Shown: positions 14,828 through 22,455, counted from the stretch's first letter. The stretch is DNA of 34,427 bases from Chloroflexota bacterium (GCA_013112725.1 JABFFZ010000065.1:1-34427); one strand, 5' to 3'. A program made the numbers and translations. The notes: generated by a model not told the origin, from the sequence alone.

Positions 14828-15601
14828 ATGAACAAACGTCTATTCATTACTGCTCTTTTGCTCAGTGGCATCTGTCTGGCAGCCTGCCAGCGGCAGGAAA
14901 GCGCCACGCCCACACCGGTACAAAGTCAGGTCACGGCCACTTCGTCTGCGCTCAGTGCAGGCGCCCCACACCCCACCGTCCATCAGAACCCGACCTCCGT
15001 TGCTACCGCGCCGGAACCGGCAACGCTGGACCCGGCGCAGGGGCAGGCCATCGGTTCGGTGTTCCAGGCATTTCTCAGCCCGCATCAGGAACCGGGCGAG
15101 GAGAAAGATACCCCGGCCCTGATCCCCCAACAATTCCGCTCCACCGAGCCTTCTCTGCTGCGCAGCGAACGGCTCGCCCATGGTCATGGTCTGCTGCGTT
15201 TCACCCATGATCTCAGCAAAGTATATGTGGATGTGCAGCTTGAAAACGTCAATCCCGACGATGTGATTATGTTCCACATCCATTGTGGCAAGCCGGATCA
15301 GCTTGGCCCCATCTTGATTGATTTTGCCCATTCCGGCGACTTGCCAGAAAACCTGGCCGATGGCCTCTTTTCGGTGGTGCTGACCAATGAGGACATCGAA
15401 ATGGTGCTGGCGTCACAGCATGGCTTAATCGGTGGTTATACGCTGGGCTGCCCCATTGTGCCCGGCGTGCCGGGCGAAGTAAAAACAATTGCCGGTATGG
15501 AACACATTGCCCGGCAGGGAGAACTGTATTTCAATCTGCACACCAAAGCGCAGACCTATTTTGGCGATATTCGCGGGCAGGTGCGGCCGGTGGATGAATA
15601 G
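14828..15601 (+). CDS. CHRD-domain lipoprotein
   Basis: 257 residues from ATG 14828, with AAGGTGA at suitable spacing; a GTG at 14819 is in frame but less likely. The signal peptide ends in ICLAAC with lipidated Cys20, followed by a long Thr/Pro/Ala-rich linker (about 21-90). The CHRD domain occupies about 120-257: SKVYVDVQLENVNPDDVIMFHIHCG, GLFSVVLTNEDIEMV, then GELYFNLHTKAQTYFGDIRGQVRP, which is the family signature. The domain is named for chordin and is common in secreted bacterial proteins, but its molecular role is not established. The gene stands alone, convergent with sdhD. Confidence 0.88.
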   Translation: MNKRLFITALLLSGICLAACQRQESATPTPVQSQVTATSSALSAGAPHPTVHQNPTSVATAPEPATLDPAQGQAIGSVFQAFLSPHQEPGEEKDTPALIPQQFRSTEPSLLRSERLAHGHGLLRFTHDLSKVYVDVQLENVNPDDVIMFHIHCGKPDQLGPILIDFAHSGDLPENLADGLFSVVLTNEDIEMVLASQHGLIGGYTLGCPIVPGVPGEVKTIAGMEHIARQGELYFNLHTKAQTYFGDIRGQVRPVDE

Positions 15602-15607
15602 CAGGGG

Positions 15608-15633
15608 GTGGCAGGTTGCAAATAACCTGCCAC
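15608..15633. terminator. Hairpin between convergent CHRD and sdhD genes
   Basis: GTGGCAGGTT (15608-15617) and AACCTGCCAC (15624-15633) form a 10-bp perfect stem with loop GCAAAT, 7 bp after the CHRD stop and 9 bp before the sdhD stop. The units match the GTGGCAG/GTGGCAA repeats embedded in hyuB, so it is a repeat element serving a terminator position. Confidence 0.6.
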
Positions 15634-15641
15634 CTGCCACA

Positions 15642-15965
15642 TTAAAAGGTGTTGAAAGCCAGGATGGTGGCCGTGCCGTAGGCGAAAGCGATGAGGCCCA
15701 ACAGGACGGCCGTGCCCACCAACATCCGTTTATACGGCGTGACGCGCTCCACATCCATCAGCACCGCATACGCGCCGGTGAGCGCGTGAATGAGTACGGC
15801 TAACAGAAAGAGGATGTCTATCACTTTCCACACCGGGTTTGCCAGGCGTTCCATCACCCGGCTGAAATCGAGATGGCCGGGGGGATAATGCACCACGATC
15901 ATGTGCAAGGTTAGGAAGAGGACGAGGGCAACGGCCGTGAGCCGCTGCATCACAAACACGCGCAT
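15642..15965 (-). CDS. sdhD: Succinate dehydrogenase membrane anchor subunit SdhD
   Basis: 107 residues with three predicted membrane helices: about 8-26 (TAVALVLFLTLHMIVVHY), about 49-69 (IDILFLLAVLIHALTGAYAVL) and about 82-103. Conserved His in LTLHM and LIHALTGAY are candidates for haem ligation, as in complex II anchors. GGAGG lies upstream of the ATG at 15965 and the gene starts 2 bp after the sdhC stop, so the two are translated together. It would hold SdhAB on the membrane and form part of the quinone site. Assignment rests on size, helices and operon position more than on sequence motifs. Confidence 0.85.
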   Translation of the reverse strand: MRVFVMQRLTAVALVLFLTLHMIVVHYPPGHLDFSRVMERLANPVWKVIDILFLLAVLIHALTGAYAVLMDVERVTPYKRMLVGTAVLLGLIAFAYGTATILAFNTF

Positions 15966-15967
15966 GG

Positions 15968-16318
15968 TTAATTTCCCTCCAGAGCAAAGAGCAAAAGCGG
16001 CACGCCGCCCACGATGGAGACCAGGATGAACAGCACAAACATGGCGTAAAACAGGCTCTTGCGGTACTCCGTCACCTTGAACCAGTGGACGATGAGCAGG
16101 CGGATGCCGTCGAAGCCGTGGTAGACGACGGCCGTTAACAACGCCACCTCAAGCAAACGAAACAGTGGCGCCTGCACCGTGGCCATGCGCGCATCAAACG
16201 CTTCTGCGCCGCCCGTTGCCGAACCAATCACCCAGATGTGCATGAACAGGTAAAACACCAGCGCCATGCCAGATACCCGCCGGAAGAGAAAACTGATGAA
16301 GCCGGTTGTTTTATACAT
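15968..16318 (-). CDS. sdhC: Succinate dehydrogenase cytochrome b subunit SdhC
   Basis: 116 residues. The N-terminus FRRVSGMALVFYLFMHIW is the classic SdhC pattern (R-x-SG, helix, then HxW) with a candidate haem-binding His. Two further helices follow: LLEVALLTAVVYHGFDGIRLLI, whose YHGxxGxR motif is typical, and FVLFILVSIVGGVPLLLFAL. AGGAG precedes the ATG at 16318. The gene is third in the sdhA-sdhB-sdhC-sdhD order; 83 bp with a repeat hairpin separates it from sdhB. Confidence 0.92.
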   Translation of the reverse strand: MYKTTGFISFLFRRVSGMALVFYLFMHIWVIGSATGGAEAFDARMATVQAPLFRLLEVALLTAVVYHGFDGIRLLIVHWFKVTEYRKSLFYAMFVLFILVSIVGGVPLLLFALEGN

Positions 16319-16351
16319 ACCTCACTCCTACAAGTTCTGGGTCTTCGGGTT

Positions 16352-16414
16352 TTGTGACGAGTGACGAGTGATGCGTGACGAGTGAGATCACTCGTCACTC
16401 GTCACGCATCACGC
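16352..16414. repeat. Heptamer repeat hairpin between sdhB and sdhC
   Basis: GTGACGA, GTGACGA, GTGATGC and GTGACGA heptamers are followed by inverted copies (CACTCGT, CACTCGT, CACGCAT). The element overlaps the 3' end of sdhB: its last codons CGT GAT GCG and stop TGA come from the repeat. Confidence 0.8.
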
Positions 16415-17196
16415 CCTGTTCCCAAACTCTTTTGTCGTTCCACCCGTTCGGCGGCGAAGGCCAACCGCTTTTGCGCCAGTTTGCGCAGCGTTTCAATGGC
16501 AAATGTGGGGTCTAGCCCCTTGGGGCAGGCGTCAATGCAGTTAAAAATGGTGTGGCAGCGAAAGACACCATCATCGCCGCCCACAATTTCTAGCCGTTCG
16601 GCCGGAGCCGCGTCACGGGGGTCTAACACGCGCAAGAATGCTTTGAGCAGCGCATGGGGGCCAATATATTGCTTGTTCATCGCCACGACCTGGCAGGCGG
16701 AATAACAGGCGCCACACATGATGCAGGTCTCGGCCATTTTCAGCGCTTCCACTTCTGCGGGCAGCACGCGGTATTCGCCAGCGGGCGCGGCGCCGTTTTC
16801 CGGCGGAATCAGCCAGGGTTTAACGCGCAGATATTGTTCCCAGAACGACGTGCGGTCTACCACCAGGTCTTTGATGATGGGCAGATAGGGCAACGGCCGT
16901 ATCGTCACCCGCCCCCGCCTATCCAGCAGCGCATTCACCCGCCGGTTGCACACCAGCATGTTACGGCCGTTGACGTTCATGGCGCAGCTGCCACAAATAG
17001 CATGGCGGCACGAGCGGCGAAACGTCAGGCTGCCATCGAGCGTTGCCTTGATCTGTTCCAGCGCGTCCAGCAGCGTCGTGTCCGCCGTCGCCTCAATCTC
17101 ATACGACGCCAGATAAGGCTTTGCGTCCACATCGGGATTAAACCGCTGTACCCGAATCGTCACGTTTTGCGTTTGTCCATTTTTAGCCACAGCCAA
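16402..17196 (-). CDS. sdhB: Succinate dehydrogenase iron-sulfur subunit SdhB
   Basis: 264 residues counted from TTG 17196; GTG at 17190 is an alternative and neither has a clear Shine-Dalgarno. The N-terminal plant-ferredoxin-like domain carries the [2Fe-2S] cysteines 63, 68, 71 and 83 (SCRHAICGSC, then MLVCNRRV). The C-terminal domain has CIMCGACYSAC and CHTIFNCIDACPKGLDP for the [4Fe-4S] and [3Fe-4S] clusters. The protein relays electrons from SdhA flavin to quinone at the membrane anchors. The extreme C-terminus (RDA and stop) is encoded by an intergenic repeat. It follows sdhA after about 106 bp containing another repeat hairpin. Confidence 0.95.
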   Translation of the reverse strand: MAVAKNGQTQNVTIRVQRFNPDVDAKPYLASYEIEATADTTLLDALEQIKATLDGSLTFRRSCRHAICGSCAMNVNGRNMLVCNRRVNALLDRRGRVTIRPLPYLPIIKDLVVDRTSFWEQYLRVKPWLIPPENGAAPAGEYRVLPAEVEALKMAETCIMCGACYSACQVVAMNKQYIGPHALLKAFLRVLDPRDAAPAERLEIVGGDDGVFRCHTIFNCIDACPKGLDPTFAIETLRKLAQKRLAFAAERVERQKSLGTGRDA

Positions 17197-17197
17197 C

Positions 17198-17276
17198 TGT
17201 CCAGTAATTGAGTAATTGCGTAATTGGGTAATTGGCTGCTTTAATTACCCAATTACCTAATTACCTGATTACAAAA
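17198..17276. repeat. 8-bp tandem repeat hairpin (GTAATTGG type) between sdhA and sdhB
   Basis: Units GTAATTGA, GTAATTGC, GTAATTGG and GTAATTGG are followed by inverted units. TAATTGGGTAATT (17221-17233) pairs with AATTACCCAATTA (17243-17255). The same unit is used in the hairpin at 25713-25748. It may also affect relative expression of the two sdh genes. Confidence 0.8.
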
Positions 17277-17302
17277 TCGCCAACTTATTTACGAACCATC
17301 AC

Positions 17303-19126
17303 TTAGTATTTTCTCTCCTGCGGCGGAAAGCGGTCATAAAAAATGGTGACATCTTTGTAACTGAGGCGCGGCGCATGCGGCCCGTCTTTGTGGGCCAGCG
17401 TGTGTTTGAGCCACTTCTCATCGTCCCGTTTGTTGTAGTCGGTGCGGAAATGGGCGCCTCGGCTTTCGGTGCGGGCCAGGGCGCTGACCACAATGACTTC
17501 GCTGAAGGTGAGCAGATGTTCCGTTTCCAGCGCCGCCAGCAGATCGGTGTTGAAGCGCGCGCCTTTGTCCATAATTTGCACGTCGGCAAAGCGGTCTTGC
17601 AATTCTTTGATGGTGTGCAGCGCCGTCTGCAACCGCGCCTGTTGGCGGAAAACACCCACGTTTTTGGTCATGGTCTCTTTGAGTTCAGCGGCGATGGGGG
17701 TTACGGGCTGGGGGTTATGGGCTGTACGGCCGTTCACATACCGGGCAATCCGCGCCTTATTCCGCGCCACCGGGTCGCCATCCACCGGCTGCATGGGTGC
17801 GCCGCCCAGGACAAATTCGGCCACGGCCGTGCCCGCCTGCCGCCCAAACACCGAGGCATCCAACAGGCTGTTGGTGCCCAACCGGTTCGCGCCATGCACA
17901 CTCACACAGGCACATTCCCCCGCCGCATAAAACCCCACCACCGGCGTATTTGCCGCGTCGGCCAACACCTGGCAGCGGGCGTCGGTGGGAATGCCGCCCA
18001 TGCTGTAATGGGCAGTCGGCTGAATCGGCACCGGCGCTTCAATAATGTCCACGCCGGTAAAATCCAGCGCCAGTTCATGCACCTGTGGCAGCCGCTGCAT
18101 AATTTTCTCAGCGCCCAGGTGGGTCAGGTCAAGAAAGACGCCCTGCCCGTCTGCGCCCACACCGCGCCCTTCTTCAATTTCCGTCTGTTCGGAACGGCTC
18201 ACCAGGTCACGCGGCGCTAACTCCATCTTGTCCGGCGCATACCGCTCCATAAAACGCTCGCCGCTTTTGTTGCGCAGATAGCCGCCTTCACCGCGACACG
18301 CTTCACTCATCAAAATGCCTTTGCCATACAACCCGGTGGGGTGGAACTGCACAAACTCCATATCCATCAAGGGCACACCGGCGTTGTAAGCAATAGCCAC
18401 ACCGTCCCCAGTGTTGGCGGTGGCGTTGGAGGTGATTTTCCAGGCACGGCCGTAGCCCCCTGTAGCAAATACCACCGCCTTGGCCCGCATCAAATGGAGC
18501 TTGCCGCTGACCACGTCCAGCGCCACCAGCCCCCGGCACACGTTGTCTTCCACCACCAGGTCCATACAGTACCATTCACTGTAAAAGGTGACGCCTTGTT
18601 TGAGCGCCTGCTCGTGGATGGTGTGCAGCAGCACGTGGCCGGTATAGTCGGCGGCATAGTTGGCGCGGGGCATACTGTGGCCACCAAAGCGGCGTTGGGC
18701 GATACGGCCGTCGGCCAGCCGGCTAAACACACAGCCCATCCGCTCATATTCATAGATAATCTCCGGCGCTTGCCGCACCATCAATTCGATAGCGTCCTGA
18801 TCACCCAACCAGTCCGACCCTTTAATGGTGTCGAACATGTGCAGTTCCCAGCTATCCGGCGGTTCGTCACCGGGCGGCACCGGTTCCAACGGCCCCCTGG
18901 ACCCGGAATCGGCGACCGGGCGCACATTGTTGAGTGCGGCGGCAATACCGCCCTGGGCCGCGCCGCTGTGTGAGCGTAAGGGATGCAGCTTGGACAACAC
19001 GCCAATATCGCGCACACCCTGTTGGCTGGCAGTCATCGCTGCCCAGGAACCGGCCAACCCCGCCCCCACCACCAGCACATCGTGGGTAATGGTTTCCTCG
19101 TGGGCAAGCCCTGTAATGTAGGTCAT
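17303..19126 (-). CDS. sdhA: Succinate dehydrogenase flavoprotein subunit SdhA
   Basis: 607 residues, slightly longer than the usual 580-590. The FAD-binding motif is VVGAGLAGSWAAM (19-31); His53 in LRSHSGAAQGG is the expected covalent FAD attachment residue. Substrate-site motifs include QFHPTGLYGKGILMSEACRG and AAGECACVSVHGANRLGTNS. Residues about 68-91 (VRPVADSGSRGPLEPVPPG onward) form an extra Pro/Gly-rich segment inside the otherwise conserved stretch between GGIAAAL and WELHMFDT. The enzyme oxidises succinate to fumarate and feeds electrons to SdhB. An AAAGGAAA-type site precedes ATG 19126. The gene is the first sdh cistron, downstream of the dicarboxylate transporter. Confidence 0.96.
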   Translation of the reverse strand: MTYITGLAHEETITHDVLVVGAGLAGSWAAMTASQQGVRDIGVLSKLHPLRSHSGAAQGGIAAALNNVRPVADSGSRGPLEPVPPGDEPPDSWELHMFDTIKGSDWLGDQDAIELMVRQAPEIIYEYERMGCVFSRLADGRIAQRRFGGHSMPRANYAADYTGHVLLHTIHEQALKQGVTFYSEWYCMDLVVEDNVCRGLVALDVVSGKLHLMRAKAVVFATGGYGRAWKITSNATANTGDGVAIAYNAGVPLMDMEFVQFHPTGLYGKGILMSEACRGEGGYLRNKSGERFMERYAPDKMELAPRDLVSRSEQTEIEEGRGVGADGQGVFLDLTHLGAEKIMQRLPQVHELALDFTGVDIIEAPVPIQPTAHYSMGGIPTDARCQVLADAANTPVVGFYAAGECACVSVHGANRLGTNSLLDASVFGRQAGTAVAEFVLGGAPMQPVDGDPVARNKARIARYVNGRTAHNPQPVTPIAAELKETMTKNVGVFRQQARLQTALHTIKELQDRFADVQIMDKGARFNTDLLAALETEHLLTFSEVIVVSALARTESRGAHFRTDYNKRDDEKWLKHTLAHKDGPHAPRLSYKDVTIFYDRFPPQERKY

Positions 19127-19141
19127 CTACCTGGTTTCCTT

Positions 19142-19226
19142 TTGTGATGCGTGACGAGTGATGAGTGACGAGTGATGAGTGACGAGTGATGCGTGAGCGG
19201 TCTTTGGTCATTCGTCACTCGTCACT
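19142..19226. repeat. Perfect heptamer array (GTGATGC/GTGACGA/GTGATGA)
   Basis: Eight consecutive heptamers from 19144 to 19199 each start GTGA, followed by inverted GTCATTC, GTCACTC and GTCACTC units. It lies between the transporter stop and the sdhA start. This is the clearest case of strict 7-bp periodicity in the window. Confidence 0.85.
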
Positions 19227-19229
19227 CTT

Positions 19230-20693
19230 TTACCACAGACCCAATATCTTCCACCACACGCCGCCAATGCCTAACCAGATGACGATGTTGATCACGCTAA
19301 TGATCAACCCCAGCCGCCACCAGTCGCTCATGGGCACATACCCGGAGCCGTATAAAACCGGCGCCGGCCCGGTGCCATAGTGGGTCATGCTGCTAAACAG
19401 ATTGCTGAAAAAGGCCAACACCAGCGCCGCCAGCAGCGGCGGTGTGCCCACGACTAAAGCCACCGCCAGAAACGGGGCATACATGGCGCTGACATGGGCA
19501 GTATTGCTGGCAAAGAGGTAATGGCTGTAGAAATAAACCAGCGAAAGTACCAGGAAGGCCGGCACCCAGTTGTACCCCTCTACCATAACGCCCATTTGCT
19601 CGCTGAACCAGGGGATGAACCCTAACTTGTTCAACTGCGTGGCCATCATTACCAGGGCGGCAAACCAGACCAGTGTGTCCCAGGCGCCGCGTTCGTTGAG
19701 GATGTCACCCCAGTTGAGGACGGTGGTGAGCAGCAGGAAGGCCAGGCCAATCAGGGCGGCGGTGGTGGCATCCATGCCCAACCGGTTCGGGCCAAAAATC
19801 CACAACACCAGCAGCAGGAAAAACGCGCCCAGCATGATCCATTCGCTGCCTTTCATTTTGCCCATTTCGGTCAGTTTATCTCTGGCAATCTGGGCAGCGG
19901 CGGGGGTTTCCTTGATTTCTGGCGGGTAGATTTTGTAGAGGAGCAGGGGGATGAGGATGAGGCAGATGATGCCCGGCACCAATGCGGCAACGGCCCACGT
20001 GCCCCAGGTGATGGTGATGCCCTGATCGGCGGCAAGCTGGGCAGCCAGCGGATTGGCGGCCATGGCCGTCAGGAACATGGCGCTGGTGATGATGGTGCCC
20101 TGGAAGGCGGCTTTGGTCAGGTATGCGCCCAGTTTGCGGTGGGTGCCATCATCGGGGTTGCTGCCATATGCTTTGGCGATGGAGGTCAGGATGGGGAAAA
20201 CGACGCCACCGGCGCGGGCGGTATTGCTGGGAATGGCCGGGGCTAACACCAGGTCACTGGCGACCAACCCGTAGCTGAGTCCCAACGATCTTTTGCCTAA
20301 GGCGGTCATAAAGAGGTAAGCGATGCGGGCGCCCAGGCCGGTTTTAATGAAACCACGTGAGATGAAGAAGGCGATGACAATGAGCCAGATGGTGGTATTG
20401 CCAAAGCCGCTGAGGGCGTCGGTGGGGGAGATGGTTTTGGTCACGGCTGTGAGCGTAATACCTATCATCGCCACCGCCCCCATGGGCAGCGGTTTGGCGA
20501 TGATGCCGGCGATGGTGGCTACAAAAATGGCTAACATGTGCCAGGCTTCCTGGGTCACGCCTTCTGGTGGTGGGATGAACCAGATGAAAAGGCCAATGGC
20601 CAGCGGGATCAGCCAGCGTAACAAATAGTCATAACTAAATGGGGCCAGGACATCTTTGCCTGGTTTTTTGGTAGGGGGAGCTATGCTCGTCAT
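19230..20693 (-). CDS. DASS/SLC13-family dicarboxylate (sodium:anion) transporter
   Basis: 487 residues from ATG 20693, supported by a strong AAGGAGG Shine-Dalgarno; the frame runs upstream to 20774 without protein-like sequence. About 12 hydrophobic segments. The two SNT hallmark motifs of the family are present: APAIPSNTARAGGVVFPI in the first half and FASNTAHVSAMYAPF in the second, each part of a substrate- and ion-binding hairpin. MTHYGTGPAPVLYGSGYV near the end is typical of the CitT and plastid 2-oxoglutarate/malate transporter branch. It probably moves succinate, malate, fumarate, citrate or 2-oxoglutarate across the inner membrane. sdhABCD follows in the same direction, coupling uptake to oxidation. 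A CRP-like palindrome lies about 113 bp upstream. No ACGGCCGT octamer occurs in it. Confidence 0.92.
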   Translation of the reverse strand: MTSIAPPTKKPGKDVLAPFSYDYLLRWLIPLAIGLFIWFIPPPEGVTQEAWHMLAIFVATIAGIIAKPLPMGAVAMIGITLTAVTKTISPTDALSGFGNTTIWLIVIAFFISRGFIKTGLGARIAYLFMTALGKRSLGLSYGLVASDLVLAPAIPSNTARAGGVVFPILTSIAKAYGSNPDDGTHRKLGAYLTKAAFQGTIITSAMFLTAMAANPLAAQLAADQGITITWGTWAVAALVPGIICLILIPLLLYKIYPPEIKETPAAAQIARDKLTEMGKMKGSEWIMLGAFFLLLVLWIFGPNRLGMDATTAALIGLAFLLLTTVLNWGDILNERGAWDTLVWFAALVMMATQLNKLGFIPWFSEQMGVMVEGYNWVPAFLVLSLVYFYSHYLFASNTAHVSAMYAPFLAVALVVGTPPLLAALVLAFFSNLFSSMTHYGTGPAPVLYGSGYVPMSDWWRLGLIISVINIVIWLGIGGVWWKILGLW

Positions 20694-20713
20694 GTGAATA
20701 TCCTCCTTCACAG

Positions 20714-20732
20714 CCAACCTTGTGCAGGTTGG
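20714..20732 (-). promoter_or_regulatory. Small leader hairpin before the transporter gene
   Basis: CCAACCT (20714-20720) and AGGTTGG (20726-20732) form a 7-bp stem with a 5-base loop, ending about ten bases upstream of the Shine-Dalgarno. It could influence translation; this is only a structural observation. Confidence 0.35.
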
Positions 20733-20783
20733 GCAAAACATTCCAACCGTTCTGAGCATAACCGCGGGGATCACGCGAAGAAA

Positions 20784-20830
20784 GTAACACGTGTCACCCG
20801 GCGATTGTGATAAATGTCACAATCGCCGGG
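20784..20830. promoter_or_regulatory. CRP/FNR-type palindromic operator and adjacent palindrome
   Basis: TGTGA-TAAATG-TCACA (20806-20821) matches the classical CRP half-site spacing exactly. It is embedded in a longer perfect inverted repeat: CCCGGCGATTGTGA (20797-20810) with TCACAATCGCCGGG (20817-20830). Directly beside it, GTAACACGTGTCAC (20784-20797) is a near-perfect palindrome. Both lie upstream of the transporter-sdh operon. The long stem could instead act as the terminator hairpin of the gene at 21482-22444, but the distance argues against that. Confidence 0.5.
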
Positions 20831-20880
20831 AATTTGTGCGTGTGGGGGGAAAGATGTACAAGGACAATCGGCATGTTGAC

Positions 20881-20960
20881 CTGGGAATGGAATTCCCAGC
20901 CCCATGATCGCGGGGCGCACATATCCCAAAGTAGAAAAAAGTTGTTGTTTCTGGGGAAAC
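20881..20960. other. Non-coding stretch with two small inverted repeats
   Basis: CTGGGAAT (20881-20888) pairs with ATTCCCAG (20892-20899), and GCCCC with GGGGC a little further on. No gene is supported in 20831-20967; the bases nearest the array are A/T-rich. Confidence 0.4.
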
Positions 20961-20967
20961 AGTACAT

Positions 20968-21481
20968 CGTAGGGGCGGGACGGCGCGGTATGGACTTGGC
21001 GGGAACGTGGGGCCTGGTCTCCGCGCCGTCTCGCCCCCCACCCGCCCATCCCGCAAAAACGGGGCGAGACGGGCGGGAACAAACGTTTTGGTGGACCTGC
21101 CAGGTGTCGCCCCGCCCGTCCCGCAAAAGCGGGGCGAGACGGGCGGGAACAAACGTTTTGGTGGACCTGCCAGGTGTCGCCCCGCCCGTCCCGCAAAAGC
21201 GGGGCGAGACGGGCGGGAACAAACGTTTTGGTGGACCTGCCAGGTGTCGCCCCGCCCGTCCCGCAAAAACGGGGCGAGACGGGCGGGAACAAACGTTTTG
21301 GTGAACTTGCCAGGTATCGCCCCGCCCGTCCTGCAAAAACGGGGCGAGACGGGCGGGAACAAACGTTTTGGTGAACCTGCCAGGTATCGCTTCGCCCGTC
21401 CTGCAAAAACGGGGCGAGACGGGCGGGAACAAACGTTTTGGTGAACCTGCCAGGTATCGCCCCGCCCGTCCCGCCCCTACG
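20968..21481. repeat. 70-bp tandem array with 16-bp perfect terminal inverted repeats
   Basis: The motif CAGGT(G/A)TCGC recurs at 21101, 21171, 21241, 21311, 21381 and 21451, exactly 70 bp apart. Each unit holds a nested hairpin (CCCGCCCGTC ... CCGCAAAAGCGG ... GACGGGCGGG), the near-palindrome AACAAACGTTTTGG, and ACCTGCCAGGT. Units differ by a few bases, and the A variant of CAGGT(G/A)TCGC occurs in the last three. A diverged partial unit fills 20984-21041. The whole block is bounded by CGTAGGGGCGGGACGG (20968-20983) and its exact reverse complement at 21466-21481, which touches the stop of the ureohydrolase gene. Because 70 is not a multiple of 3, long apparent reading frames cross the array; these are not genes. 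Confidence 0.9.
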
Positions 21482-22444
21482 TCATTGGTGGGGTACGGCC
21501 TTTTGGCGCGCCGAGGCCAGGAGGGACAGGAATTCAAACACCAGGTTGGCGGCCAGGATGGAAGTGATGTCGGCGTGGTCGTAGGGGGGGCTGACCTCCA
21601 CCAGATCAAAGCCGATCAGATGCAGCCCGGCCAGGCCACGGACCAACTGCAATATCTGGAAACTGCTTAGACCACCCACTTCCGGCGTGCCGGTGCCGGG
21701 GGCATAGGCCGGGTCTACGGCGTCAATGTCCAGGGAGACGTAGGTGGGGCGTTGGCCGATGAGGTGGTGAATGTGTTGGATGACGGCCGTCATCCCCATC
21801 TCAAAACATTCCTCTATTGTCAATACATTCGCCCCCAGGCCACGCGCATCCTCCAGGTCGGTGGGTTCCTCCATTGGCCCGCGAATGCCCACCTGCACGT
21901 AAGCCGCTTTGTCAATCAGCCCTTCTTCCAGCGCCAGTAGAAATGGCGTCCCATGTTCCAGATGGCCGACGCGCTGGTAGGTGTCGGTGTGGGAATCGAA
22001 GTGGACGACGGCCAGCGGGCCATAGTGGGCGGCGTGCGCTTTGAGCAGGGAGTAGGTGATGGAATGGTCGCCACCCAGGGCGATGACATGGGTGTTGGTG
22101 GCCAGGATTTCGGCGGTCACGGCCGTGATCCGTGTACTGGTCACCGCAATACTGGTCGGCTCCACGTCCACATCGCCATAATCCACCGCCCGCAACACGG
22201 CCAGCGGGTCTACGTCCAACAGCCGATTATAGCCCCACAATTGCAGCGAATTGGCGCGAATCTGGCGTGGGCCAAAGCGTGTACCACTGCGCCAACTGGC
22301 CGCGCCGCTGTCATAGGGCACGCCCAGGATGGCCACATCCACGTCATCCAATGCGCGGCTGACGGGCAGACGCATAAAACTGGGGATACCGGCATACGCC
22401 ATCAAATGCGCGCCAAAAGCGGGGTTGGGGTTTGATTGGGGCAT
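21482..22444 (-). CDS. speB: Agmatinase/ureohydrolase family protein
   Basis: 320 residues, a standard agmatinase length. Binuclear manganese ligands are visible: GGDHS, HFDSHTDTY (Asp and His; most members read DAHTD, here Ser replaces Ala) and SLDIDAVDPAYAPGTGTPEVGG. LGVPYDSGAASWRSGTRFGPRQIR near the N-terminus is the agmatinase-type opening. It hydrolyses agmatine, or a related guanidino compound such as guanidinobutyrate, to urea and an amine. AGGAG lies before ATG 22444. It is divergent from a gamma-glutamyltransferase-like gene with a 169-bp spacer. Exact substrate cannot be told from sequence. Its stop codon region touches the 70-bp repeat block. Confidence 0.9.
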   Translation of the reverse strand: MPQSNPNPAFGAHLMAYAGIPSFMRLPVSRALDDVDVAILGVPYDSGAASWRSGTRFGPRQIRANSLQLWGYNRLLDVDPLAVLRAVDYGDVDVEPTSIAVTSTRITAVTAEILATNTHVIALGGDHSITYSLLKAHAAHYGPLAVVHFDSHTDTYQRVGHLEHGTPFLLALEEGLIDKAAYVQVGIRGPMEEPTDLEDARGLGANVLTIEECFEMGMTAVIQHIHHLIGQRPTYVSLDIDAVDPAYAPGTGTPEVGGLSSFQILQLVRGLAGLHLIGFDLVEVSPPYDHADITSILAANLVFEFLSLLASARQKAVPHQ

Positions 22445-22455
22445 AGTGTCTCCTG

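Noticed and set aside
20968..21481. CRISPR array
   Set aside because: The units are contiguous 70-bp copies with no unique spacers and no cas genes nearby.
20794..21609. Long overlapping reading frames on both strands across the 70-bp array
   Set aside because: A 70-bp unit without stops is read through in several frames; the translated repeats differ by frame and resemble no protein. They are products of the repeat.
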